From contig NZ_CP109460.1 of the NCBI RefSeq assembly GCF_036227565.1, positions 7,750,001 to 7,814,000 of the forward strand: a DNA stretch of 64,000 nucleotides. The letters run 5' to 3'. Source of the stretch: Streptomyces sp. NBC_01454 (lineage in GTDB: Bacteria; Actinomycetota; Actinomycetes; Streptomycetales; Streptomycetaceae). Below the pieces are notes generated by a model that made no database searches, had not been told where the DNA came from, and was given only the letters and a program-made list of their open reading frames with translations. Of the stretch, positions 25,453 through 33,215 are shown one piece after another; the stretch's first letter is position 1, and the number at the start of each line of letters is the position of its first letter. Position numbers and translations under genes: made by a program.

Positions 25453-25962
25453 CTAGGCACTGTCCGCGACGCTGTCGTCCCGGACGGAGGCGCCGCCCTC
25501 GTCGGCCGCGCGCCGGGCGAACGCCGTGTGAAACGCCTCCAGGCCGGCCGCGAGCTTGGCGACATCGGCGGGTTCCATCTGCTCCAGGGTGGCCGTGACC
25601 TCTCGGCTCCGCGCCGCGCGGTACTCCTCCAGCAGCACTCTGCCGCGCAGGCTCAGCCTCAGCTCGACCTCGCGCCGGCTCGTCGCGCTGGGACCCCGTT
25701 CGGCGAGACCCATCGCCTCCAGGCGGTCGCAGAGTCGGCTGACCGCCGGTGGACGCGAGGCGAGCGCTTCGGCGAGCGTGCGCAGATTCGTGCCCTCCCG
25801 CTTCTCGATCACGAGGAGCGCGCGGAGCTGGGAAGGGGAGACCTCCGCCGAGCGCGCCGCTTCCTGCCCACGTCCCCACAAAACCTCGAGCAGCTCGGAG
25901 GCGGCAAGGGCCGCCGCGCTCGCCTGCTCGCGGGAAGGGGACCGACTGGTGAAACGGGACAC
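25453..25962 (-). CDS. MarR-family transcriptional regulator
   Basis: A 169-residue winged-helix regulator. The DNA-binding core is SPSQLRALLVIEKREGTNLR, TLAEALASRPPAVSRLCDRL, EAMGLAERGPSATSRREVEL and the wing LSLRGRVLLEEY. GTG start. It is divergent from the PP2C phosphatase gene at 26043 with about 80 bp between, so it may repress that promoter. Members usually bind a phenolic or oxidant ligand and release DNA; ligand unknown. Confidence 0.88.
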   Translation of the reverse strand: MSRFTSRSPSREQASAAALAASELLEVLWGRGQEAARSAEVSPSQLRALLVIEKREGTNLRTLAEALASRPPAVSRLCDRLEAMGLAERGPSATSRREVELRLSLRGRVLLEEYRAARSREVTATLEQMEPADVAKLAAGLEAFHTAFARRAADEGGASVRDDSVADSA

Positions 25963-26042
25963 ACGAACACTCTGTCACCCTGTGCGTCCCGTTGTCAGAC
26001 CGACCCTGCCCTTGGCGCGGCACGAAGGGGGTCCGCGACAGC

Positions 26043-27212
26043 ATGACGGAATGCCGCGATGCGGGTGGGGCGCTGCGCGCGTCGGCACCCTACGCCCTGC
26101 TCGACACCGTGCGTGACCACCTCGCCACCCTCTACGGGGCCACTTCGGTGCGCCTGTATCTGACGGATTACGGCGGCACCGTCCTCAGCCCGTGCGACTC
26201 CTCGGGGGACGAGGACGGCCCGCTGCCCATCTCCGGCAGCCCGGAAGGGCGCGCGCTGGGGAGCCAGGAGCGCCGCGCGCAGCAGGTGCCGCACGGGGAC
26301 GCCGTCGACCACCATCTCCCGGTGACGGTGCGCGGCGACCGGATCGGCATTCTGACGGTCCGGCTTCCCGGTGACCGCTCCACCCCCGCGGTCCTCGATG
26401 CGCTCCGGCAGGTGGTCGACCAGCTGGGGCACGAGATCCTGGTCGCCGAGCGGGACACCGACGTCTATCAGCGGGTACGCCGTATCAGCCGCCTGACCCT
26501 GGCGGCGGAGATGCAGTGGCAGCTGCTTCCCGCCCGGGCGTGCACCGCCCCCCAGTACGCCGTCGGTGCCCAGCTGGAGCCCGCCTACGCGGTGCACGGC
26601 GACAATTTCGACTGGGCCTCGGACGGCGACGAGCTGACCCTCACCGTCACCAACGGCATGGGGCAGGGCGTCGATGCGTCGCTCCTGACGCACCTCGCCG
26701 TCAGCGCGCTGCGCAACGCCCGGCGGGCCGGGGTCAGCCTCGCCGACCAGGCGGCACTGGCCGACCAGGCGGTCTACGACCACTACCGGGGCGCGTCCCA
26801 CGTCTCGACGCTCCTTGTGCGCGTCGACCTCGCGACGGGGCGGATGGAGATCATCGACGCGGGGTCGCCGCAGATGTGGCGGCTGCGGGGCAAGTCCGTC
26901 GAGCGCATCGAACTGGACAGGCAACTGCCCCTGGGCATGTTCGAGGAGTCCCACTACGCGGCCGAGAGCTTCACGGTCGAGCCGGGGGACCGGCTGCTCT
27001 TCGTGAGCGACGGGGTGTACGAGGCGCCCTCGCCGCGGGGCGGAAAGTATGTCGAGGCGGCGCTCGCGCGATCGCTGCACGCCACGCGTCTGCTGCCTGC
27101 CGCCCTGGTGCCGGGTGCGCTCCTGCGCGATGTGGCCGAATACCGTGAGGCGGAGACGCTGGATGATGCCTTGGTGCTGTGTTTTGACTGGTTCGGCGAC
27201 GGTCTCGACTGA
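26043..27212 (+). CDS. SpoIIE/PP2C-type phosphatase paralogue with Asp-to-Asn change
   Basis: A 389-residue soluble protein: N-terminal GAF-like sensor (about 15-140), linker helix DTDVYQRVRRISRLTLAAEM, then a SpoIIE-type PP2C domain (160-385). The first metal site reads HGDNFDW and the second VTNGMGQGVDAS, where Asn204 replaces the Asp present in the paralogue at 33216 (VTDGMGTG). That Asp binds the metal in PP2C enzymes, so activity may be reduced or lost. The domain's end (DRLLFVSDGVYEA, DDALVLCFDW) is intact. Such proteins dephosphorylate STAS antagonists; the rsbR operon follows directly. Confidence 0.85.
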   Translation: MTECRDAGGALRASAPYALLDTVRDHLATLYGATSVRLYLTDYGGTVLSPCDSSGDEDGPLPISGSPEGRALGSQERRAQQVPHGDAVDHHLPVTVRGDRIGILTVRLPGDRSTPAVLDALRQVVDQLGHEILVAERDTDVYQRVRRISRLTLAAEMQWQLLPARACTAPQYAVGAQLEPAYAVHGDNFDWASDGDELTLTVTNGMGQGVDASLLTHLAVSALRNARRAGVSLADQAALADQAVYDHYRGASHVSTLLVRVDLATGRMEIIDAGSPQMWRLRGKSVERIELDRQLPLGMFEESHYAAESFTVEPGDRLLFVSDGVYEAPSPRGGKYVEAALARSLHATRLLPAALVPGALLRDVAEYREAETLDDALVLCFDWFGDGLD

Positions 27213-27573
27213 GCGCGGGTGACCTTCCGACCGTAGCTGCCGACCGGCGATGGCTCCTGTCGCCGGTCGCTGCCGTGAGATCACTCACCTCGGGCGGCCC
27301 GATGCCCACCGTCAGGACGATCGCACTGCCGGATCCCCGACGAGGCAGGGGCCCGCACATCCGCTCTCCGGCCGCAAAAACACCGCACCGATCCGGCCGT
27401 CCGGCCATTCCCCGCCTCGGCGGGTGAAGAGGGGCCCGCGGGTTCCGGGGCTTGATCGTGCTCGATAACATTTGCCGGAAGGCAACTATTGACGCACGCG
27501 GCTCGGCCCGGCCGCCCCTCGGACGAGCAGTCCGCCGGGCACCACGGGCCGGCCGGACCGAAAGGACAACGAG
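27213..27573. other. Promoter region of the stressosome operon
   Basis: About 360 bp without a gene between the PP2C paralogue and rsbR. It holds the shared 27-bp motif near its end and no obvious terminator. Confidence 0.55.
27464..27490. promoter_or_regulatory. Shared palindromic motif, site A
   Basis: Centred on TTGCCGGAAGGCAA (27472-27485), flanked by GATAACA and CTATT. The 27-nt block recurs at 32779-32805 with 21 identities, upstream of the STAS antagonist gene. Position 84 nt before rsbR fits an operator. The binding protein is unknown; a MarR-type or stress regulator is possible. Confidence 0.55.
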
Positions 27574-28452
27574 TTGGTTTCCGCTGAGGCTGCCGCACGC
27601 GAGCGCGTCACGAGCGTGCTGCGCGAAGAGGCCGATGAGATCTCGGACCGCTGGGTGCAGTTGCAGCTGGCGCAGCCGTCGCTGAACGGGGAAGTGAGCG
27701 AGGCCGAGCTCGGTGAGGAGGCCGACGCCCTGGTCGGCGCCCTGCTGTCCGGCCTGGATCTCGGGCTCCCGGTCGAGCGCGTGGTCTCCTCCCACGAGGA
27801 GATGCACCGGACGGTGTCCGAGATCTCCATGCGCCGTGCCCGCCGGGGTGTCTCGCCCACCGCGACTTCCCTGGCGGTGCTGTCGCTGAAGGAAGCCCTG
27901 CTGGAGGCCGTCCAGCGGCGGACTCGCGAGGGGGAGGACCTCTTCCGCAGCGCGGTGCTGATCAACCGGCTGCTGGACAGCGCCGGTGCGCTCGCGTTCG
28001 AGATCTTCGTCGAGGGCCGCGAGGAGATCATCCGCCGGCAGAGCCAGCAGCTGCTTGAGGTGTCCACGCCGGTCGTCAGGTTGTGGCGTCAGGTCCTGGC
28101 CGTCCCCCTCATCGGCACACTCGACACCGCACGCACCCAGGTGGTGATGGAGAACCTTCTCCAGGCCATCCAGGAGCACGAGGCGCTGGTCGCCATCATC
28201 GACATCACCGGCGTGCCCACCGTCGACACCGCTGTCGCCCAGCACCTGATGCACACCGTCAACGCGGTGCGTCTGATGGGCGCGGACTGCGTCATCAGCG
28301 GCATCCGGCCGCCCATCGCCCAGACCATCGCGCAACTCGGGATCGACTTGTCGACGATCCTGACCCGCGCCACCCTCGCCGACGCCCTCGGCGAGGCCGT
28401 GAAGCTCACCGAGGCCGCCGCGTCGGACCACGCGCCGCTGGACAAGCGATGA
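27574..28452 (+). CDS. rsbR: RsbR-like stressosome scaffold with STAS domain
   Basis: A 292-residue protein. Residues 1-155 are a helical, globin-like N-terminal sensor (VSAEAAARERVTSVLREEAD); the STAS domain occupies about 165-280. The two threonines phosphorylated by RsbT in Bacillus RsbRA are matched: T165 in EVSTPVV and T219 in GVPTVDTAVAQ. TTG start with AAAGGA 7 nt upstream. The stop overlaps rsbS by 4 nt. By analogy it forms the stressosome with RsbS and holds RsbT until stress. The output sigma-factor branch in this organism is not in the window. Confidence 0.88.
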   Translation: MVSAEAAARERVTSVLREEADEISDRWVQLQLAQPSLNGEVSEAELGEEADALVGALLSGLDLGLPVERVVSSHEEMHRTVSEISMRRARRGVSPTATSLAVLSLKEALLEAVQRRTREGEDLFRSAVLINRLLDSAGALAFEIFVEGREEIIRRQSQQLLEVSTPVVRLWRQVLAVPLIGTLDTARTQVVMENLLQAIQEHEALVAIIDITGVPTVDTAVAQHLMHTVNAVRLMGADCVISGIRPPIAQTIAQLGIDLSTILTRATLADALGEAVKLTEAAASDHAPLDKR

Positions 28453-28865
28453 GCACCCCCGCCTCGGGCAGTGTCCCGATCCTGCGTCTGGGGGACGTGC
28501 TGGTCACGGGCCTCCTCAATGAACTCGATGACAAGACCGCCGTGGCGTTCACCGAGGAGCTCACCAGCCGGATCAGCAGGGACGGCGCCCGCGGTGTGCT
28601 CATCGACATCTCCCGGTTGGAGATCGTCGACTCCTTCGTGGCCCGTACGTTGATGGAGCTGACCACCATGGCGCGGCTGCTGGGCGCCCGGGTGATCGTT
28701 GCCGGGATGCGGCCGCCGGTCGCCATCACCCTGGTCGAGCTCGGGATCCAGCTCACCGGGGTGGAGACGGCACTCAATGCGGAGCAAGGAATGGCTGCGA
28801 TGGGCTGGCGCCAGAGTCCGCAAGCATCCGGAGGGGGCCTGGGTGAGTTCCACCCGGAACACTGA
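28449..28865 (+). CDS. rsbS: RsbS-like single-domain STAS antagonist
   Basis: A 138-residue STAS protein. DISRLEIVDSFVARTL carries the conserved Ser62, equivalent to the RsbT-phosphorylated Ser of Bacillus RsbS. Flanks VPILRLGDVLVTGLLNEL and GMRPPVAITLVELG are typical. ATGA overlap with rsbR, and its 3' end overlaps the rsbT start by 23 nt, so all are coupled. In the complex it captures RsbT and is released when phosphorylated. Confidence 0.9.
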   Translation: MSTPASGSVPILRLGDVLVTGLLNELDDKTAVAFTEELTSRISRDGARGVLIDISRLEIVDSFVARTLMELTTMARLLGARVIVAGMRPPVAITLVELGIQLTGVETALNAEQGMAAMGWRQSPQASGGGLGEFHPEH

Positions 28866-29322
28866 CCACGCGGTGGCGCTCGCCCCCATGGGGACCGACG
28901 CCGCCGACCGCCGGGTGAATCCGGACCGGACGGTCCACCACGTGCGCACCGAAGAAGACCTGCTGACCGTCCGGCACGCCGTGCGGGCGGCCACCCTGCG
29001 TGCCGGATTCAGCATCGTCGACCAGACACGGGTGGTCACCGCCGCCAGTGAGCTGGCGCGCAACGCCTACATCCACGGCGGAGGGGGCACCGTGACCATC
29101 GACCATCTGACGCTGGGGGGAAACGCCGGGCTGCGTCTGACGGTCAAGGACGACGGTCCGGGCATCCTGGACACCGACACGGCGCTGGCCGACGGCTTCA
29201 CCACCGGCGCGGGACTCGGTCACGGCCTGGGAGGCGCCCGACGCCTGATGAACGACTTCGCACTGCACACCGAGCCCGGGCAGGGCACGACCGTGATCGC
29301 CACACGGTGGGCGGGGCGGTGA
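28843..29322 (+). CDS. rsbT: RsbT-like serine/threonine kinase
   Basis: A 159-residue GHKL kinase. N-box SELARNAYIHGGGG (N74), G1-box DDGPGI (103-108), and GAGLGHGLGG G2-box are present. GTG start follows GGAGGGGGCCTGG. Expected to phosphorylate RsbR and RsbS and, when free, to switch on the downstream phosphatase. It has an N-terminal extension of about 30 residues compared with the short Bacillus protein. 4-nt GTGA overlap with the next gene. Confidence 0.88.
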   Translation: MSSTRNTDHAVALAPMGTDAADRRVNPDRTVHHVRTEEDLLTVRHAVRAATLRAGFSIVDQTRVVTAASELARNAYIHGGGGTVTIDHLTLGGNAGLRLTVKDDGPGILDTDTALADGFTTGAGLGHGLGGARRLMNDFALHTEPGQGTTVIATRWAGR

Positions 29323-30332
29323 CGTCCCCCGAGAGCGCGCCGACCGCACACATCGCGGTGGACCACTACAGCGCCGTCCATCTCGCCGCCGAGACCGCCC
29401 GTGCGGTCGCCGGGCGCTGCCGCCTGCCCGGCGCCCTGCCCGACCAGGCCGCCGTCATCGCCTCGGAACTGGCCAGCAACCTGGCCAAACACGCGAGCGG
29501 CGGCTCGCTGTACCTCCAGCCCCTGCCCCTGGGCGGGGGGATGGAGATCGTCGCCGTGGACCGCGGGCCCGGCATCGTCGAACTGCAGCGGTGCCTCGCC
29601 GACGGCTACACCACCAGCAACACCCTCGGTGCCGGGCTGGGCGCCGTGCAGCGGATAGCCACCGCCCTCACCATCCGTACGGAGCCCGGGGCCGGCACCC
29701 TCGTCTGCGCACGCCTCATCGGGCCCGACGCCACCGCCCCGGCCGGCCAGGAGGTGGGCGTCGTCTGTCTGCCGGCGGACGGCGAGCAGGTCAGCGGCGA
29801 CGCCTGCGCCGTCGTCGACCACGGCACCGCCCGCACCGCGGTCGTGGTCGACGGCCTCGGTCACGGCCCGCCGGCGGCCGAGGCCGCCCAGACGGCCCTT
29901 CGTTCCTTCCACCGGGCACCGGACCTTCCCCTGCCCGAACTCCTCACGGCCCTCCATCGGGCGCTGCGCCGCACCCGGGGCGCGGCGGTGGGCCTGCTGC
30001 GCCTGCACCCCGGCCGTGCGGAGTACAGCGGCGTCGGCAATGTCCGTGTCCTGACGCTGACTCCGCTCGACGTGGGCCACCGCCTGACCGGCCAGCCCGG
30101 TATAGCCGGTATGAACATGGCGACGCCGCAGGTGCGGGCCTTTCCCGTACCGCCCGGCGCCACCGCGGTGCTCCACTCCGACGGCATCGACCAGCGATGG
30201 GCCCGGTCGCCCTCGGCCTTCGTGCACCGGCTGCCGCCGTTCCTCCTTGCCGCCTCCCTCGCCCACAGCCACCGCCTCAGCCGCGACGACGCGACCGTGA
30301 TCGCGGCCCGACCCAGCCAGAGACTCCCGTGA
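29319..30332 (+). CDS. RsbT-like ATPase fused to RsbX-like phosphatase
   Basis: A 337-residue fusion. Residues 1-140 repeat the GHKL kinase layout (SELASNLAKHASGGSLYLQP, DRGPGIVELQ, LGAGLGAVQR); residues 150-337 form a compact PP2C domain like RsbX (ACAVVDHGTARTAVVVDGLG, HGPPAAEAAQTALR, VLHSDGIDQRW, LSRDDATVIAARP). In Bacillus, RsbX resets the stressosome by dephosphorylating RsbR and RsbS; here that activity would be joined to a second kinase-like domain. Overlaps both neighbours by 4 nt. The domain order is clear, the enzymatic state of each half is not. Confidence 0.82.
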   Translation: MTSPESAPTAHIAVDHYSAVHLAAETARAVAGRCRLPGALPDQAAVIASELASNLAKHASGGSLYLQPLPLGGGMEIVAVDRGPGIVELQRCLADGYTTSNTLGAGLGAVQRIATALTIRTEPGAGTLVCARLIGPDATAPAGQEVGVVCLPADGEQVSGDACAVVDHGTARTAVVVDGLGHGPPAAEAAQTALRSFHRAPDLPLPELLTALHRALRRTRGAAVGLLRLHPGRAEYSGVGNVRVLTLTPLDVGHRLTGQPGIAGMNMATPQVRAFPVPPGATAVLHSDGIDQRWARSPSAFVHRLPPFLLAASLAHSHRLSRDDATVIAARPSQRLP

Positions 30333-31660
30333 GCCCCCACACCTTCCACACCCTGCCGAGCCTGCGCCGAGCCGTCCGCGGGATCTGCCGAGCGCACCGG
30401 CTGTTGTCCCGCAACGGGGCCCGTCTGGTGCTGTCCGTGTCCCGGGTGGCCACGGCCGCCTTCGACGCCGGCGGCTCCGTCCGCCTGGAGGCCGTCGAGT
30501 ACACCGCGCCCGGTGGCAAGTCGCTGCTGGCCGTGGTGCTGCAGGCCGGACCGGCACCGGCGTCGCCGAGCCCGGCCGACTTGCCGCTGCCCGGGCAGGC
30601 CGCGCCCGACGGCACCGTTGCCTGGCACCTCCCTCTCGGCGAAGGGGCGGGCCCCGGGGAGGGCCCGCCGCCCTCCGCCGCGCTGCCCGCGCCCCAGGGA
30701 GCCGCGCCGGCCCCGGGAGGTACCCGCGAGGCGGCGGCCGCCGAGGTGTACGAGGCGGAGATCGCGGCGCTCGAAAGCGATCTCGGTGTCGCGCTCTCCC
30801 GCGTCGACACCCTCAGCACCGAACTGCACCGGCTCAAGGACGAACTCGCCGAGACCAACAGCGGCGTGCTCGCCCTCTACGTCCAACTGGAGGAGAGGGA
30901 CGAGCAGTTGCGCCGGGCGCACGGGCAGATCCTGCGTGAGCTGGAGGACGCGCTACGGCCCCCGCCGATCGCCGCCAGCGGTATGGATCTCGCCGTTCAC
31001 TACGCGCCGGCCGATCCGCACGCACCCACGGGAGGCGACTTCTACGACTGGCTCCTGCTTCCCGACGGCACGGTGCACATCACGGTCGTGGACGCGCTGG
31101 GCCACGGCGTGCGCAGTACCCGCAGTGCGCTCAATGTCACGCACGCCGTGCGCACGCTGGCCCTCGAAGGTCATCCGCTGGAATCCATCGTGGCCCGTAC
31201 GCACGACATCCTCGTGCCGTTCGACCCCGAGATCATGGCCACCGTCCTGCTTGCCCGGATTCACCCCGAAACCGGCGCACTGCGTCTGGCCAACGGCAGC
31301 CACCCGCCGGCCCTGGTCGTCCGCGCCGACGGGAGCGCCGACTACCTGGAGCTCCGCGGCCGGGGCATCGGGTTCCCGCTTCCCGGAAGCGAGTCCGTGC
31401 TGGCGGACACCCTGCACGAGGGCGACCTCCTCATGCTCTACACCGACGGCCTGACCGAGAGCCGACGGGACCCCATCGAAGGTGAGGCGCGACTCGTCAA
31501 GAGCGCCCAGGCCCATGCCCGGCGCCCGGTGCGTGAGATCCCCGGCGCCGTCGCGGAGGACATGCACACCGTTATCCTGCATCCGGACGACACACTCGCC
31601 CTGGCTGTTCGCCGGGCGGAGAAACCACAGCGCGGACACCCCCTGGCGGGGCAGCCTTGA
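30329..31660 (+). CDS. SpoIIE-type PP2C phosphatase with coiled coil (RsbU-like output)
   Basis: A 443-residue protein. N-terminal 80 residues look like a degraded GHKL domain; a Pro/Ala linker leads to a coiled coil (about 135-205: AEIAALESDLGVALSRVDTL, LAETNSGVLALYVQLEERDE) and a PP2C domain with GGDFYDWLLLPDGTVHITVVDALGHGV and LLMLYTDGLTESRRDP, all metal-binding Asp residues kept. As last gene of the coupled operon it is the likely RsbU-type output that dephosphorylates an anti-sigma antagonist after activation by RsbT. Confidence 0.85.
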   Translation: MSPHTFHTLPSLRRAVRGICRAHRLLSRNGARLVLSVSRVATAAFDAGGSVRLEAVEYTAPGGKSLLAVVLQAGPAPASPSPADLPLPGQAAPDGTVAWHLPLGEGAGPGEGPPPSAALPAPQGAAPAPGGTREAAAAEVYEAEIAALESDLGVALSRVDTLSTELHRLKDELAETNSGVLALYVQLEERDEQLRRAHGQILRELEDALRPPPIAASGMDLAVHYAPADPHAPTGGDFYDWLLLPDGTVHITVVDALGHGVRSTRSALNVTHAVRTLALEGHPLESIVARTHDILVPFDPEIMATVLLARIHPETGALRLANGSHPPALVVRADGSADYLELRGRGIGFPLPGSESVLADTLHEGDLLMLYTDGLTESRRDPIEGEARLVKSAQAHARRPVREIPGAVAEDMHTVILHPDDTLALAVRRAEKPQRGHPLAGQP

Positions 31661-31772
31661 GCACCGCGGACGACAGCGGACCGAACACGCCCTTTTCCCG
31701 CTCGATTGTCTGGGTAGACGCCTCTCGGACAGCAGCCGGGAACAGGACCCGACGAACGGGGGGACGAAGGCC

Positions 31773-32183
31773 ATGCAACGACGGCTAGCGATTGACGACC
31801 ACCCGTCACAGCAGGTGCAGCGTGTCTGCCGGCCGGATTCCGCGGCGGACGCCCGCGATTTCGTCCGGAGCTTCGCCGCGCTGCTCTGCCCCGAGCCACC
31901 GGCACTGACCACCCAGAACCTGCTGCTCCTGGTGTCCGAGCTGGTCGCCAACGCGCTGCGGCACGCCGGCGCCGTCACGGCCCTGCACCTCCGCGCGGAC
32001 CGCGAGCGCATCGAGGTGTGCGTCGAGGACCCCAGCCCCACGCCTCCACAAGAGCGCAGCCCCGACCTGTCCGGCAGCCACGGCGGCTTCGGCTGGCCGA
32101 TGGTGCACACGCTGGCCCTCGCCGTCACGGTCCTCCCGGGGGCCGGCGGCGGCAAGACGGTCCAGGCGGTCCTGGCGCGCTGA
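31773..32183 (+). CDS. RsbW/SpoIIAB-like anti-sigma kinase (ATP-binding protein)
   Basis: A 136-residue GHKL protein: N-box LLLLVSELVANALRHAGAV, G1-like region VEDPSPTPP (the usual DxGxG is degenerate), and G2 GGFGWPMVHTLA. Streptomyces carry many such proteins, which bind sigma factors or phosphorylate STAS partners. The convergent STAS gene at 32270 is a plausible partner. The degenerate G1 box leaves kinase activity uncertain. Confidence 0.82.
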   Translation: MQRRLAIDDHPSQQVQRVCRPDSAADARDFVRSFAALLCPEPPALTTQNLLLLVSELVANALRHAGAVTALHLRADRERIEVCVEDPSPTPPQERSPDLSGSHGGFGWPMVHTLALAVTVLPGAGGGKTVQAVLAR

Positions 32184-32269
32184 GGTGTGGCGCGAGGCCG
32201 CGGAACCACCGGCTGTCGCGGGCGAGGCGTTCGCGGAGCGGATGAGGACTGAGGGAGCTGAGGAAAGAG

Positions 32270-32671
32270 CTAGCCTTCGCGGTCGCCGCTGCCGGCTCCG
32301 AGGGGGGTGGACGGCTCGGCGTCGATGGCCTGCGCCACGGACGCGTGCAGCGGCAGGACGGTGTCGAGCCCGGTGAGGGTGAAGAGCCGTTCCAAAACGG
32401 TGGAGGGTGCCGCGAGGCGCAGGGCCGGGCCCAGCGCGCTGTGCGCCTGGAGCAGGACATTGACCGTGGTGGAGTCGGCGAATGTGACCGCTGACAGGTC
32501 GACGACGACCGGGGCGACGCCGTCCTCGGCCGCCTGCCGCAGGGTCTCGCTCAGCGGCGCGATGTTGTCGAGATCGAGGTGTCCCGTGACGGCGACGACA
32601 AGAGCGTTCCGCTCCTGCCGCACGACCGGCTCTCCCTCGATCGGTCGGCCTCCACTGGGCTGCGGCAGCAC
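32270..32671 (-). CDS. STAS-domain anti-sigma factor antagonist
   Basis: A 133-residue RsbV/SpoIIAA-like protein. RNALVVAVTGHLDLDNIAPL and VVVDLSAVTFADSTTVNVLL carry the STAS fold; the Ser in FADSTTVN is the residue phosphorylated by the anti-sigma kinase in this family. GTG was chosen with GCGAGG 6 nt upstream; a longer frame to 32803 includes promoter sequence. Convergent with the RsbW-like gene, which suggests a functional pair. Confidence 0.85.
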   Translation of the reverse strand: MLPQPSGGRPIEGEPVVRQERNALVVAVTGHLDLDNIAPLSETLRQAAEDGVAPVVVDLSAVTFADSTTVNVLLQAHSALGPALRLAAPSTVLERLFTLTGLDTVLPLHASVAQAIDAEPSTPLGAGSGDREG

Positions 32672-32764
32672 GGTGAACCTCGCTGTAGGGGCTGACGGTC
32701 GGAACAATGCAGCGGGCCGGGCGTTCCACACGACCAAGTGACCAGCTGGGCCCAGGATAGAAGC

Positions 32765-32805
32765 GATAGTTGCCGTTTGACAACATTCGCCATAAGGCAA
32801 CAATC
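32765..32805. promoter_or_regulatory. Shared palindromic motif, site B (two overlapping copies)
   Basis: TTCGCCATAAGGCAA at 32786-32800 matches site A at 27464-27490 over 27 nt (21 identities). A second, reverse-oriented, weaker copy (ATAGTTGCC) overlaps at 32765-32785. It is about 110 nt upstream of the STAS start codon, consistent with shared control of both antagonists. Confidence 0.5.
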
Positions 32806-33215
32806 TGTTCTCGTCACATCACGAGGCGGCTGCGCCTGCCGTGGCTGGGGACGAAAAGGCGGCCTGAGATCCGCTGCACGCTGTCAGAACATGAGCGTGG
32901 CCGCCGACGACACGTGGGCTGTCACCCTCATCGGTGAGGGGGAGGAGGCCGCCGCGTGGAACGCATCGAGCCCCGCCACCACACGGGAACGCGGCCGTGA
33001 CCACGAGGCCCCCTCCCGGCGGGAGGACTCTCTGCCCACCCCTATGCGCCCCCCTCGGTTCAACGGCGCAAGGGGCGCCCACCCTTCCGCGCGCGTGGCG
33101 GCCCGGCCGGCCACGGTAACGGGACCCACCCGACCATTCTGTTCCGTCCTGTGGCGCGGTCCCCGTCAGCCCCCGCCTTTGCCCTCGTCCACGGACGAAG
33201 AATGCCTGAGAGACC
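32806..33215. other. Intergenic stretch without a convincing gene
   Basis: Holds the divergent promoter regions of the STAS gene and the PP2C gene at 33216. A plus-strand frame (MSVAADDTWAVTLIGEGEEA from 32891) has no ribosome site or family match. Confidence 0.5.
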
